DNA of 64,000 bases from Cellvibrionaceae bacterium (GCA_021151825.1 JAGKWQ010000009.1:330857-394856), one strand, 5' to 3'. Positions 40,101-48,115 are shown, numbered from the stretch's first letter. Notes: a model not told the origin generated them from the letters alone. Numbers and translations are program-made.

Positions 40101-43100
40101 ACCTTGCCGCGACTCACAGTGGTGTTACCTTGCATCAGATCAATGCCAGCGATGCCGATGCCCAGCTTTATCGCCGCCTGGCCAGCGCCATGCTCTATGC
40201 TCATTCCGCCTTGCGCGCCGAATCGAGCTTGCTGGTCCAGAACCGGCGCGGGCAATCCGGGTTGTGGGGTTATGCAATCTCTGGCGACCTGCCCATCGTG
40301 CTGTTAAAAATTGCCACCACTGAACACATTGAACTGGCACGGCAGATGATCCAGTGTCATGCCTATTGGCGGTTGAAAGGCTTATCGGTCGATCTGGTCA
40401 TCTGGAATGAAGAACATGTCGGCTATCGCCAGCGCCTGCAAGACCAGATCATGGGCTTGATATCGACTGGCAGTGAAAGCCATGCGATTGATCGCCCCGG
40501 CGGTATTTTTGTGCGCTCGGGCGAACAGATTTCCCATGAGGATCGTATCCTGTTGCAATCCGTTGCGCGCGCCATCATTGATGGCGCCCGGGGCAGTTTG
40601 GCCGAGCAGGTTAACTGGCGCGGCCTGATCGAGAAAAAAGTCCCGCGCTTGATTCCCACTCGCAAACGCGCTGTTGAGGCTCCTCAATCCCAACCGGTTG
40701 CGCCGCGCGCTGACCTGATCCTTACTAACTCCCTCGGTGGTTTTACTGCCGATGGTCGCGAATACGTTATTACCACCACACATGCCCAAATGACGCCCTT
40801 GCCCTGGGTGAATGTCATCGCTAACCCCAACTTTGGCAGCGTGGTTTCCGAAACTGGTTTGGCCTACACCTGGAGTGAAAATGCGCACGAGTTTCGCCTC
40901 ACGCCCTGGTGCGACGATCCGGTTGGCAGTGCTGGCGGTGAAGCCATTTATCTGCGCGATGAAGACTCGGGTCAGTTTTGGTCGCCTGCGCCCATGCCCC
41001 GGCGTGGCACTTCGCCCTATGTGACCCGCCACGGTTTTGGCTACAGCGTCTTCGAACATACGGAAGACGGTGTTCGTTCGGAACTGTGGGTCTATGTGGA
41101 TCTGGAGGAATCGGTCAAATTCTCGGTATTGAAAGTGAGTAATGAATCAGGCCGCAAACGACGCTTGTCGGCGACCGGTTATGTGGAATGGGTACTCGGG
41201 GATTTGCGCACTAAATCGGCCTTACATTTGGTCACGGAAATTGATGCCAGTAGCGGCGCACTCTTCGCGCGTAATGCTTACAACAGCGAGTTTGGCGGGC
41301 GCGTCTGCTTCTTTGATGTAGACGATAACGCCCGCAGCTTAACGGGGGATCGCACGGAATTCCTCGGGCGCAACGGCACTCTCGGCAACCCGGATGCACT
41401 CACTCGTGTGCGGCTCTCTGGGCGGCTGGGTGCGGGGCTTGATCCCTGCGGTGCTATTCACGTGCCTTTTGAGCTGGGTGAGGGGCAATCACGCGAGCTT
41501 ATTTTCCGCCTGGGCGCTGGACAAGATCTGGAGCAGGCGCGCGCATTGGCACAGCGAATGCGTCAGCTGGGCTCGGCCCGCGCCGCCCTCGCCAAAGTAC
41601 AACATTATTGGACGAATACCCTCGGGGCAGTGCAGGTGCAAACCCCTGATCCGTCGTTTAACGTTATCGCCAATGGTTGGCTGGTCTATCAAACCCTGGC
41701 ATGCCGATTGTGGGCGCGCAGTGGTTATTACCAATCCGGCGGGGCTTACGGCTATCGCGATCAACTGCAAGACACCATGGCGCTGGTACATACCCAGCCG
41801 GGCATGATGCGCGCCCAATTACTGCGTGCTGCCCAACGCCAATACCCGGAAGGTGATGTGCAGCATTGGTGGCATCCACCGCAGGGGCGTGGCGTGCGTA
41901 CGCGCTGTTCAGATGACTACCTTTGGCTTCCGTTAGTCACTTGCCATTATGTGCAAAGTACGGGCGACACCGGTGTGCTTGACGAGCAACTGCATTACCT
42001 CAGTGGCCGCTTGCTCAATGACGATGAGGAATCTTATTACGATTTACCGGGGCAGAGCAGCGACACCGGCAGCCTCTATCAACATTGCCAGCGCGCTATC
42101 GAACATGGTTTACGATTGGGCGAGCGTGGCCTGCCGTTGATGGGCTCGGGTGACTGGAATGATGGGATGAATCTGGTCGGCATTCATGGCAAGGGAGAAA
42201 GTGTCTGGCTCGGCTTCATGCTCTACAAAGTTCTGCTCGCCTTTGCGAGCATTGCGGACCAGCATCAAGATCCTGGTTTTGCAGGATTGTGCCTGGGTGA
42301 AGCAAAGCGATTGCAACAGAATCTCACCAGACATGCATGGGATGGTGCCTGGTTTCGTCGGGCCTGGTTTGATAATGGCGTCGCGCTGGGTTCAGCTGTT
42401 AACGATGAATGCCGTATCGACTCCATTGCTCAAAGCTGGTCGGTGCTGTCGGGTGCGGGTGATTCCAGGCTGGCTCGCCATGCCATGGACTCACTGGATA
42501 AATATCTGGTGCGCCGCGATAACGGCATTATCCAATTGCTTGATCCGCCTTTCGACAAATCCACCATGAACCCCGGCTATATCAAAGGCTATGTGCCGGG
42601 CGTGCGTGAAAACGGCGGCCAATACACCCACGCTGCCATCTGGGCGACCATGGCGTTTGCCGAATTGGGCGATAGCGAACGGGCGTGGGATTTATTCAAC
42701 ATCATCAATCCGGTTAATCATGGCAACAGTGCTGCTGCGGTGGATATTTATAAAGCCGAACCCTATGTGGTCGCTGCCGATGTTTATGCCATTGCCCCGC
42801 ATACCGGGCGCGGCGGGTGGAGTTGGTATACCGGTTCCGCCGGTTGGTTGTATCGTCTGATGATTGAATCCCTGCTGGGCATCACCCGCCAGGGCACCGA
42901 ACTCCATATCAAACCCTGCCTGCCAAAAGACTGGCCGGGTTACAGGGTGGATTATCGTTTTGGCAACACGCTTTATCGGATTGAAGTGATTCAAATCGAT
43001 GGGGGTGAAAGCAACATCATGCTGGATGGTAGTGCGTTGGAAAGTGTTGGAATTCCGTTGGTGGATGATGGGCGGGAGCGTGGAGTGACGGTAAGGCTTT

Positions 43101-43117
43101 GTTCGCCAGCGCACTGA
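34169..43117 (+). CDS. ndvB: Cyclic beta-1,2-glucan synthase (NdvB/Cgs type)
   Basis: 2982 residues, matching the ~2800-residue NdvB family. The N-terminal ~440 residues are cytoplasmic. Membrane helices lie near 450-515, 870-925 and 1010-1050. The GT84 glycosyltransferase core lies between ~530 and 860, with D684-S-D686 (TLDSDTQLP) and RRERWIRGDWQ; it elongates beta-1,2-glucan from UDP-glucose. After the helices come the glycoamylase-like domain (~1290-1650), GH94-type beta-sandwich repeats and a GH94 phosphorylase catalytic domain near 2450-2900 with GSGDWNDGMN (Asp2665), which controls ring size. The product is periplasmic cyclic glucan, important for osmoadaptation and host interaction in rhizobia and Brucella. 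The gene is visibly richer in G+C than the NRPS and cassette regions. Confidence 0.95.
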   Translation: MTIASWSKAISRVIQFDSNQWRNLFYGSDEHSVENLSPLRAELFSVDQMEAFGKALASEHTLGKNSGRDYLLKRLDENERVLLSGCALLTVEIKNRLRIAPAGEWLLDNFYMIEEQIRTAKRHFPKNYSRELPRLGSGQSIGLPRVYDLALAAISHGDGRVDEEMLSRFIASYQTVTPLTLGELWAIPIMLRLALIENLRRVSLRITDARTYLNQARDWASQMIEVAESDPKNLIIVIADMARSNPPMVSAFIAELVRRLQGHGPALALPLTWIEQRLAEESLTIEQMVHAENQQQAVDQVSISNSIGSLRFLGAYDWRVFVESMSIVEQILREDQNNIYSNMDFATRDDYRRVVDRLAKFSKVAEADVARAAIDLANTVTGPAQVAIAPARAASESPQLAEKNGHAVETETYTQHVGYYLLDDGLLQLEKSIAAQLPFWAQVRRVCAGVRLPLYLGTHVLLTMFTAAGLLLLAQHTGVSGWQLVVLGVLAVLGGTALSSALVNWIATLVVLPKRLPQLDFARGIPAELATLVVVPTLLTSQKNIDDLLESLEVHFLGNRDAQLYFALLTDFGDAVAELLPGDEELLARVSAGIEQLNARYSLEQGSEDVIDSINGDRFFLFHRPRLWNSIAKCWMGYERKRGKLADLNWLLRNGYQHSSPQAFSVIVGDINTLPQVRYVITLDSDTQLPRDAARQFVGAMAHPLNRPVFDIERQTIARGYGILQPRMAASLAADNRSRYAQLYGSEPGIDPYTRSVSDVYQDVFGEGSFIGKGIYDLDAFERTLGERFPDNRILSHDLLEGCYARSGLLSDVHLYENSPSRYQVDVSRRERWIRGDWQIASWLWPRVPDAKGQPVANPLSVLSRWKIADNLLRSLAPAAILLLLLIGWTLVSAPLLWTLAVLCIIALPPILATLLDFLRKPDEVFWRRHVIALGDTATRQLVQVLFRISCLPHEASFSLTAILRSFWRLWFAPARLLEWYTSAEQEHKARSDLAGSWKLLWSAPAIAVIVAASLALLHPSALLVAAPILCLWLFAPVTVWWLSLPPVRKEANLSAQQALFLRRIARKTWAFFERFVVAEDHWLPPDNFQENPGPVIAHRTSPTNMGLALLGNLSAYDFGFISADTFLTRTANTFGSMNKLERYRGHFFNWYDTSTLQALLPRYISSVDSGNLAGHLLTLRAGLIALPDHRLPNSRLFEGLGDTLAVLTDSLQAADLLADLPNVIQARFTRLRNLLNEVQVDSGRFNNLLSIWQRLDEITNITSGINGYLTALPNDSVKESFSVVDEVRHWGDALVQQSRSAHDELLHFAPWLLLRTAPPTLGDFMAGVAQQAPYIDGNVASTLRNLASYRQTLVPVLDAKLLNPLTSLEQAWLMELRELIITASQRADERIATCMDLAAQANDLATMDYEFLYDRTRHLIAVGYNLDEYRRDNSFYDLLASEARLCNFVAIAQGQLPQESWFVLGRLRTMAEGEPVLVSWSGSMFEYLMPLLVMPSYDGTLLDQTCRVAVARQIAYGKQHSLPWGVSESGYYTFDASLNYQYHAFGVPGLGFKRGLAEDMVISPYASVLALMVSPEAACENLERLANAGIEGRFGFYEAVDYTPSRLTRGQTSACVRSFMVHHQGMSLLALAHLLLDRPMQRRFAADPLFQATLLLLQERIPKSSVLHTHVAEHAEGAAIFDQLDAAIYAPLPAQTPTPEVQLLSNGRYQVMVTNAGGGYSRWRDFAVTRWREDATRDHWGMFVYLRDTTSGEFWSATHQPTLKRADSYAAMFSEGRAEFRRRDQDIETYTELVVSPEDDIELRRLRITNRSAHPRTLEVTSYGEVVLTAPAADATQTAFGNLFVQTEILPERHALLCTRRPRSEGEHTLWMFHLLATNSGTVDNSIGDVSYETDRLRFTGRGRTLVAPQAVIDGGSLSGSQGSVLDPIVAIRSQITLAAGQVIVLDFVTGTAEGRDACVALVNRYQDRHLADRVFDLAATHSGVTLHQINASDADAQLYRRLASAMLYAHSALRAESSLLVQNRRGQSGLWGYAISGDLPIVLLKIATTEHIELARQMIQCHAYWRLKGLSVDLVIWNEEHVGYRQRLQDQIMGLISTGSESHAIDRPGGIFVRSGEQISHEDRILLQSVARAIIDGARGSLAEQVNWRGLIEKKVPRLIPTRKRAVEAPQSQPVAPRADLILTNSLGGFTADGREYVITTTHAQMTPLPWVNVIANPNFGSVVSETGLAYTWSENAHEFRLTPWCDDPVGSAGGEAIYLRDEDSGQFWSPAPMPRRGTSPYVTRHGFGYSVFEHTEDGVRSELWVYVDLEESVKFSVLKVSNESGRKRRLSATGYVEWVLGDLRTKSALHLVTEIDASSGALFARNAYNSEFGGRVCFFDVDDNARSLTGDRTEFLGRNGTLGNPDALTRVRLSGRLGAGLDPCGAIHVPFELGEGQSRELIFRLGAGQDLEQARALAQRMRQLGSARAALAKVQHYWTNTLGAVQVQTPDPSFNVIANGWLVYQTLACRLWARSGYYQSGGAYGYRDQLQDTMALVHTQPGMMRAQLLRAAQRQYPEGDVQHWWHPPQGRGVRTRCSDDYLWLPLVTCHYVQSTGDTGVLDEQLHYLSGRLLNDDEESYYDLPGQSSDTGSLYQHCQRAIEHGLRLGERGLPLMGSGDWNDGMNLVGIHGKGESVWLGFMLYKVLLAFASIADQHQDPGFAGLCLGEAKRLQQNLTRHAWDGAWFRRAWFDNGVALGSAVNDECRIDSIAQSWSVLSGAGDSRLARHAMDSLDKYLVRRDNGIIQLLDPPFDKSTMNPGYIKGYVPGVRENGGQYTHAAIWATMAFAELGDSERAWDLFNIINPVNHGNSAAAVDIYKAEPYVVAADVYAIAPHTGRGGWSWYTGSAGWLYRLMIESLLGITRQGTELHIKPCLPKDWPGYRVDYRFGNTLYRIEVIQIDGGESNIMLDGSALESVGIPLVDDGRERGVTVRLCSPAH

Positions 43118-43212
43118 CGTTCAGCGCTTGTGGCGGTTAGCCTTGGGCATTTCTTGTTTAAATGATGCCATCACAAAAAATCTCCGCAAGTAAATGATGG
43201 TGGAGGCGCTGT

Positions 43213-44583
43213 ATGAAGCCCGATGTGCAAGAGTGTCTTTCCGAGCGTGGTTTTAATGCACGTTTATTCTCCATAAGTGATGCATTGCCGTTAGGTATTC
43301 TGGTGTCCGATATACATGGCAATTGTATTTACACCAATGCCGCCTACCACATCATTTCCGGGCAAGTTTTCGCCGAGACCCTCGGTACGCGTTGGACGAA
43401 TGCCATTCATTCGGAAGATCGACAACGTGTCATCGCAGAACTGGGTATTGCAGTGCGCAACAACAAATCATTTCGCGCGGAAATGCGTTTTGTGCGTAGA
43501 GACAATAGCCTGGTGTGGATTCGCCTGAATGGAACATCAATCCGGCGCACTCACAAAAATAAAAAGTCGCAGGGTTATGTGCATATCGTGGAAGATATCA
43601 GTGCTTTCAAAGCGCTCGAACTTGTGGTGCGAGCTGCTGAAGAAACGTTGGTTGAACAGCAAGAGCGCGCTCAGGTGACATTGAATTCGATTGGCGATGC
43701 GGTACTCGCCACGGATGTTGCGGGCGATGTAAGTTATCTCAATCGCGTTGCAGAAGTTATGACGGGTTGGTCGGCTCAGGACGGTGTTGGCCAGCCTTTG
43801 GCACATGTATTTAAGGTGATAGACGCGAATACGCGCCAGCTATTAGCAAAGGTCGTTCGCGATACCATCAAAGAAAATAAGATAACGAAGATCGAACACA
43901 ATTGCTTGCTGGTCCGACGCGATGGATCGGAAACACCCATTGAAGATTCCATTGCACCTATATACGACCGTAATCACGAAGTGACAGGTGCAGTCATTGT
44001 ATTTAATGACGTTGGTGCTGCACTCGCCACAGCGCAAAAGATGATGGATATAGCGCAGCATGACTCTCTTACTGGTCTTGTCAATCGCATGCTTTTAACC
44101 GAGCGCCTTACGCGCGCGTTTGGTCTCGCGCAACGCAAAAATAAAAAAGTGGGTTTGCTGTATATTGATGTCGATAATTTTAAACACATCAATGATTCGC
44201 TCGGGCATGCAGTGGGTGATGAATTATTGCAATTGGTTGCGAGTCGCTTGCTGGGATTAGTGCGCGCTACTGATACAGTATGCAGGCAAGGCGGTGATGA
44301 ATTCGTAATATTACTCACAGAGATCGAGCATTATAACTATGCAGGTAAAGTTGCTGACAAATTGATTGCTGCATTTGCACCGCCGCATATTATCCACAAT
44401 CACGAGCTACATATCACGCTAAGTATTGGTATTAGTGTATTTCCAACAGACTGCAATAATGTCGAGACAGCCTACCAGCACGCCGATCTGGCTATGTATC
44501 AAGCAAAGAAATTGGGAAAAAATAATTATCAGTTTTACGATGAAAATAAAACTGATATGGCTCAGTCAAAAAATCATTTATAA
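43213..44583 (+). CDS. PAS-PAS-GGDEF diguanylate cyclase
   Basis: 456 residues, with TGGAGG before ATG. Two PAS domains: ~residues 15-135, ending in a PAC-like GYVHIVEDISAFKAL, and ~150-270 (SIGDAVLATDVAGDVSYLN ... GAVIVFNDV). The GGDEF domain spans ~285-450 with DSLTGLVNR, YIDVDNFKHINDSLGH and an intact GGDEF. RATD lies five residues upstream of GGDEF, so the product-inhibition I-site is present. It should make cyclic di-GMP from two GTP under control of the PAS sensors. No transmembrane segment or EAL domain is seen, so it is probably a soluble cyclase. Confidence 0.95.
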   Translation: MKPDVQECLSERGFNARLFSISDALPLGILVSDIHGNCIYTNAAYHIISGQVFAETLGTRWTNAIHSEDRQRVIAELGIAVRNNKSFRAEMRFVRRDNSLVWIRLNGTSIRRTHKNKKSQGYVHIVEDISAFKALELVVRAAEETLVEQQERAQVTLNSIGDAVLATDVAGDVSYLNRVAEVMTGWSAQDGVGQPLAHVFKVIDANTRQLLAKVVRDTIKENKITKIEHNCLLVRRDGSETPIEDSIAPIYDRNHEVTGAVIVFNDVGAALATAQKMMDIAQHDSLTGLVNRMLLTERLTRAFGLAQRKNKKVGLLYIDVDNFKHINDSLGHAVGDELLQLVASRLLGLVRATDTVCRQGGDEFVILLTEIEHYNYAGKVADKLIAAFAPPHIIHNHELHITLSIGISVFPTDCNNVETAYQHADLAMYQAKKLGKNNYQFYDENKTDMAQSKNHL

Positions 44584-44843
44584 ATGTGCATTGACTTCAA
44601 TGTTGCAGGCATTTTTATAGTTGCCGACAGCGGCCAACATTATTTCGCCAGAAGCCATATTTTCACCGATTTTTTAATGTGTGTGTTCTTAAAAAAATAC
44701 TATCGATTTTCTGGCGGAATAAAGTGAAATGTAATTTTTATGACGAAAAAGTAACATACAATAAAAAAATAAGTATTGGCGCATCAATGGAAGTAATGAT
44801 GCTCATCAGTGTAATAAGTAATTTTTTAAGTAGCAGACTACGA

Positions 44844-44871
44844 TTGACATTACTTCAAACAGGAGTAGACT
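44844..44871 (+). promoter_or_regulatory. Candidate sigma70 promoter for the cold-shock gene
   Basis: TTGACA at 44844-44849, a 16-base spacer, then TAGACT at 44866-44871. Transcription from here would give a leader of ~140 bases before the cspA start at 45020, as expected of cold-inducible csp mRNAs. Position and -35 match are good; the -10 is four of six. The rest of 44584-45019 shows no credible gene. Confidence 0.35.
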
Positions 44872-45019
44872 GGCTCCAGCTTGAAAGCACGTTTAGTATT
44901 TATGCCTCACACTTCGAAGTTCCAGTCTAGCATTTCGTCCTGTATACATAAGTAACTCCCGCATTTCCAGCACAATTCCCTTCGGGGCAAATCTACTTTT
45001 GTATATGATAGGTAACATT

Positions 45020-45229
45020 ATGTCTAAAACTACCACTGGCACCGTAAAATGGTTTAACGAAGCTAAAGGTTTTGGTTTCATCCAACAAGAATCCGGTGCG
45101 GATGTTTTCGCTCACTTCAGTGCTATTTCTGGCACAGGTTTCAAAACCCTTGTTGAAGGCCAGCAAGTTAGCTTCACCGTAACTCAAGGCCAAAAAGGCC
45201 CACAAGCTGAAAATATCCAAGCTATCTAA
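45020..45229 (+). CDS. cspA: Cold-shock protein, CspA family
   Basis: 69 residues from ATG 45020 (MSKTTTGTVKW). A longer frame from 44999 would add seven residues and is not typical. Single OB-fold with RNP1 KGFGFI and RNP2 VFAHF, the nucleic-acid binding surface. It acts as an RNA chaperone or antiterminator. A long leader upstream and a strong terminator downstream make it a stand-alone transcription unit. Which csp paralogue it is cannot be decided. Confidence 0.95.
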   Translation: MSKTTTGTVKWFNEAKGFGFIQQESGADVFAHFSAISGTGFKTLVEGQQVSFTVTQGQKGPQAENIQAI

Positions 45230-45272
45230 TTTGTAAAAATTGATTGACGACGCTGGTCGTTAATGGATAGTT

Positions 45273-45304
45273 AAAAGGCGAAATCTCCGGATTTCGCCTT
45301 TTTT
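45273..45304 (+). terminator. Rho-independent terminator after cspA
   Basis: AAAAGGCGAAATC and GATTTCGCCTTTT form a 13-bp perfect stem with loop TCCG, running into a T-run, 43 bases after the cspA stop. The flanking A-run would allow it to work in both directions. Confidence 0.92.
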
Positions 45305-45577
45305 GTTTTAGTGCATCGTGATCAGTCTGACGATAAAAAGTCAAACTTAAAATCAATTATGGTTCCCAAATTTTTACTGTATTTCTAAGTCAGGGAAAAG
45401 ATGATGCTCATCCAACTCTCAAGCGGTGCTCAGCTAAACTATCACATCGACAGCTGATGAAATTTCCCATTTGTACTTGGTGATATGTGGACAGAGTCAT
45501 CTTAAACGCCGGAATGGCGGGTAATTTTGCGATATGATATAAAAGAGAACCAAAAACTTAGACGGAAATTTTTCAGC

Positions 45578-46342
45578 ATGTTAGATGGAAATTTTCCGTC
45601 TAATAACAATGTTATGTCCTATGAAAGTATTGAGATTAATATAATGATTAGTGAGTTAGTATCATTTTTTTGTCCGCTATTTAAGTTTTTTGAAGAGTAT
45701 TCCGAGAGTCTTGTAAAATATTCATCAATGGGGCTAGCTTCATTTTTAGGTGCATATTTCGCGTTCAAATTCAACACAAGGCTTGCTGATAAGAAAGAAA
45801 TTAAAGAACAATTAGAGGAGTTAAGAAAAGCTATATTTTGTATTTCTATAAAGTCAAATAAGCTTAGAAGTATATACAAACAGGTTCTTGCGCCTCACAA
45901 AGAAAAAAGCACAAGGTGGTGTAGTGTTCCTTCCTACCATCAAATATCTAATAATCAAATGAATATTGATTTTTCAAATCTTGGTTTTTTGCAATCGAAA
46001 TATGGGAGGGAGCTTATAGAACTACATGTTTGTGAAGAATCATTTATTGTTGCAGTTTCTGCGCTAAATGAAAGATCTAAATTCCATCTAGAAAAACTAC
46101 AGCCTGCACAAGAAAAAGCACTTTCAAAAAGTGAAGAAAATATAAATTGTAATAATTTGCATGAGCACATAGACATGGCTATTTTTGAGTTAATGAAAAC
46201 AAATACAAATAGTTGCTATACGATATTTGAAAGTGCAATAGATAAGTACGAGAAAATACAAATTAAGCTATCTGAAATTTCAAAAGAAATATACCCAAAA
46301 GAAAAGTTCTTGAATTATCAAGAGATATTTGAAAAGACATAA
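45578..46342 (+). CDS. Hypothetical protein of integron cassette 1
   Basis: About 254 residues from ATG 45578; starts at TTG 45527, ATG 45614 and ATG 45644 are also in frame and none has a convincing ribosome site. One hydrophobic segment near the N terminus (YSSMGLASFLGAYFAFKFN) is followed by a charged, helical, probably coiled-coil region (RLADKKEIKEQLEELRKAI) and a Lys/Glu-rich rest. No family recognised. It is AT-rich, and its stop overlaps the first attC-like site, the usual arrangement of a cassette gene. Its upstream cassette boundary was not found. Confidence 0.7.
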   Translation: MLDGNFPSNNNVMSYESIEINIMISELVSFFCPLFKFFEEYSESLVKYSSMGLASFLGAYFAFKFNTRLADKKEIKEQLEELRKAIFCISIKSNKLRSIYKQVLAPHKEKSTRWCSVPSYHQISNNQMNIDFSNLGFLQSKYGRELIELHVCEESFIVAVSALNERSKFHLEKLQPAQEKALSKSEENINCNNLHEHIDMAIFELMKTNTNSCYTIFESAIDKYEKIQIKLSEISKEIYPKEKFLNYQEIFEKT

Positions 46343-46468
46343 CAAATCGTTGCAGCTCGCACACTTCGTGTGCTGGACAGTTTCTAATTCGCAGTTTTAT
46401 GGTTTTGCTTCGCAAAAGTATTCCATAAAACCACAAATTAAAAACTGCCGCTGAACTTGGCGTTAGGC
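46337..46468 (+). repeat. attC site 1
   Basis: Starts at the CATAAC box overlapping the stop of cassette gene 1 and ends in GTTAGGC (46462-46468). Arms at ~46379-46403 (CAGTTTCTAATTCGCAG...) and ~46423-46446 (...AAATTAAAAACTG) pair into a long hairpin around TTTTGCTTCGCAAAAGTATT. Confidence 0.85.
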
Positions 46469-46473
46469 AAAGC

Positions 46474-46770
46474 ATGGAAAAACAAAATTTTGAACACAAC
46501 ATCGTAAAGCAAGGAACATTTCTTTACGATGAATTGGTTGAGTGTGATATTCGAATCGTTTTCAGCAAGATACATTACGGTACCGGTGATTATGAAGACC
46601 CACCAGAAATTGCTAATGATCTAGTGCAGGACACTTTTTATTTGCAGTACGGTTCAACAACTCAGCGCGGTGTTTATAACGCTGGTGGTGGGGGCTTCCC
46701 ATCAATTGAGGCAGCCATAAAATATGCAGAGTCCGCAGCTGGTATTGGGCATACCATCAAATGGTTATAG
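46474..46770 (+). CDS. Hypothetical protein of integron cassette 2
   Basis: 98 residues, beginning six bases after attC site 1, the usual cassette spacing. Acidic small protein (VECDIRIVFSKIHYGTGDYEDPPE, then YLQYGSTTQRGVYNAGGGGFPSIEAAIKYAESA). No signal peptide or membrane segment. It looks like a compact soluble fold with a Gly-rich loop. I cannot assign a family or function. Confidence 0.75.
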   Translation: MEKQNFEHNIVKQGTFLYDELVECDIRIVFSKIHYGTGDYEDPPEIANDLVQDTFYLQYGSTTQRGVYNAGGGGFPSIEAAIKYAESAAGIGHTIKWL

Positions 46771-46803
46771 TGTTAATGCTTGTAGAGCTGCCGTAGGTTT
46801 AAT

Positions 46804-46917
46804 GCCTAACAAAGCAATCAAACGGATGGTTTTTAAATTGCATTTTTGCCATTCCGCTTCGCTCCATTTTATGGAAAAAGTGCAATTTAAAAACCACCGT
46901 TTATCGCGGCGTTATGC
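46804..46917 (+). repeat. attC site 2
   Basis: GCCTAAC (46804-46810) to GTTATGC (46911-46917). Arms GGTTTTTAAATTGCATTTTTGCCAT and ATGGAAAAAGTGCAATTTAAAAACC-like halves pair almost fully. The loop (TCCGCTTCGCTCC) differs from the other sites. Confidence 0.85.
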
Positions 46918-46932
46918 AAGGAGAATTGAGAG

Positions 46933-47421
46933 TTGCTGAAGTTGTTACTTAAACTGATTGTTGGCTTTATAGTTGCTTTCGTATTGCTAATTGGGCTTGG
47001 GGTAACAGGCGTATATTTTTATATATGGCCAACATTTCTCAATGATCAAGCTTTGAATGTAACGGACACAACAACACTAGAATTGAACAATCTCCTAAAA
47101 GAGAAAAAGTTCTATTCGTCGCCGTCAGAATTTTACTTTGGCACCCCAAACGAAAGTATTAGAATTGAAGCAGAATCAAAGGTTAACTTAGCACTTAAAG
47201 AAATAATTGCAGTTTCCAAAAACAATCCAAAAAAGTCAGAAGTTCTTTTTAGCATTAAGAACTCTCTTAAAACTTTCAAAGACTTTGATTCTGAGGAAAA
47301 TGAACGTGCGCTGCACTATTTTGGTAGGTCACTCGAAATACTGAAAATTAATAGCTCAAATGAATTGTTTAATGTTTGGCGTTATGGCTTTCCATATGGC
47401 TGGTTTATAAAAAGCGCATAA
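46933..47421 (+). CDS. Membrane-anchored hypothetical protein of integron cassette 3
   Basis: 162 residues from TTG 46933, supported by AAGGAGA ~8 bases upstream and the position just after attC site 2. One strong N-terminal transmembrane segment (LLKLIVGFIVAFVLLIGLGVTGVYFYI), then a ~125-residue charged, helical domain probably outside the membrane. The stop overlaps the GCATAAC box of the next attC site. No family recognised. Confidence 0.75.
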   Translation: MLKLLLKLIVGFIVAFVLLIGLGVTGVYFYIWPTFLNDQALNVTDTTTLELNNLLKEKKFYSSPSEFYFGTPNESIRIEAESKVNLALKEIIAVSKNNPKKSEVLFSIKNSLKTFKDFDSEENERALHYFGRSLEILKINSSNELFNVWRYGFPYGWFIKSA

Positions 47422-47550
47422 CAAAGCGGTCAAACTTCGTTCCGCTGCGCTCCACTGGACAGAATTTAAGTTGCGGCTTTGTGGTTTTGCTGCGCAAAAG
47501 TATCTCACAAAGCCGCAACTTAAATTCTGCCGTTTACCACGGCGTTAAGG
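47416..47550 (+). repeat. attC site 3
   Basis: GCATAAC (47416-47422) to GTTAAGG (47544-47550). Arms CAGAATTTAAGTTGCGGCTTTGTG and CACAAAGCCGCAACTTAAATTCTG are nearly perfectly complementary, around the shared TTTTGCTGCGCAAAAGTAT loop. The cleanest site of the array. Confidence 0.9.
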
Positions 47551-47558
47551 AAAAAATT

Positions 47559-47896
47559 ATGCGTGCTAAAATTATATTATCCCTAGCATTTTATCTTTTT
47601 TCAGTTCTTACTTTTGCGGAACCTCAGAAGTTGAATTGTGAGGTGGGCCCTGTAACTAAAAAAATCGGTGGCTCTGACTGGTTGGTTTACAGCTGCGGTG
47701 ACTCCAAAAATATTATTTTTGTGACGGCTCCAGGTAGTCCTGCTATGCCATTTTTTTTATGTACGCAAATGGGAAGCTGAGTGGCGAAGGCGCCGGAAAA
47801 AAAGGATACACCGACTCAGCGTATTCTGAGTTAAAACAGCTGTCTTCGGCGCAAATAGAAAAATTAATTGAAGAAACCAAGAGCGTGAAGAAGTAA
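47559..47896 (+). pseudogene. Secreted cassette protein with a frameshift in a T-run (cassette 4)
   Basis: ATG 47559 lies nine bases after attC site 3. The product starts with a signal peptide (IILSLAFYLFSVLTFAEP), then LNCEVGPVTKKIGGSDWLVYSC and VTAPGSPAMPFF. A run of eight T at 47751-47758 shifts the frame and ends it at 47780. With nine T the frame would continue through MYANGKLSGEGAGKKG and end SSAQIEKLIEETKSVKK at 47896, a protein of ~112 residues. The long matching tail suggests a recent single-base loss, a phase-variable tract or a sequencing error. Confidence 0.7.
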
Positions 47897-47900
47897 CTTA

Positions 47901-47942
47901 TTGGCTATTGGCTATTGGCTATTGGCTATTGGCTATTGGCTA
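47901..47942. repeat. Six tandem copies of TTGGCTA
   Basis: A perfect 7-base unit repeated six times, between the end of cassette gene 4 and attC site 4. Apparent frames through it (AIGYWL repeats) are a by-product. Copy number is likely to vary by slippage. Confidence 0.95.
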
Positions 47943-47980
47943 TACATGTACATTAAAAATAAATGCGAAGGTTGCAAAAA

Positions 47981-48109
47981 CTATAACAAGTCGTTGCAGC
48001 ACCACTACGCGCGCTGGACAGTTTTTACGTCGCAGTTTTATGGTTTTGCTGCGCAAAAGTATTCCATAAAACCACAACTTAAAAACTGCCGCTGAACCCG
48101 GTGTTATGG
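47981..48109 (+). repeat. attC site 4
   Basis: CTATAAC (47981-47987) to GTTATGG (48103-48109). Arms CAGTTTTTACGTCGCAGTTTTATGG and CCATAAAACCACAACTTAAAAACTG pair with few mismatches around TTTTGCTGCGCAAAAGTATT. Closest in sequence to site 1. Confidence 0.88.
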
Positions 48110-48115
48110 GGTACC

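Noticed and set aside
34900..43114. Many long antisense and shifted frames within the glucan synthase gene
   Set aside because: They are by-products of its high GC3 content, show no homology-like motifs and lie wholly within the NdvB coding sequence.
44679..44930. 83-residue reading frame upstream of cspA
   Set aside because: No ribosome site or recognisable protein features; it overlaps the likely csp promoter and leader.
47901..48095. 64-residue frame starting in the TTGGCTA repeats
   Set aside because: It is coded by the tandem repeat and then runs through the attC hairpin; not a gene.
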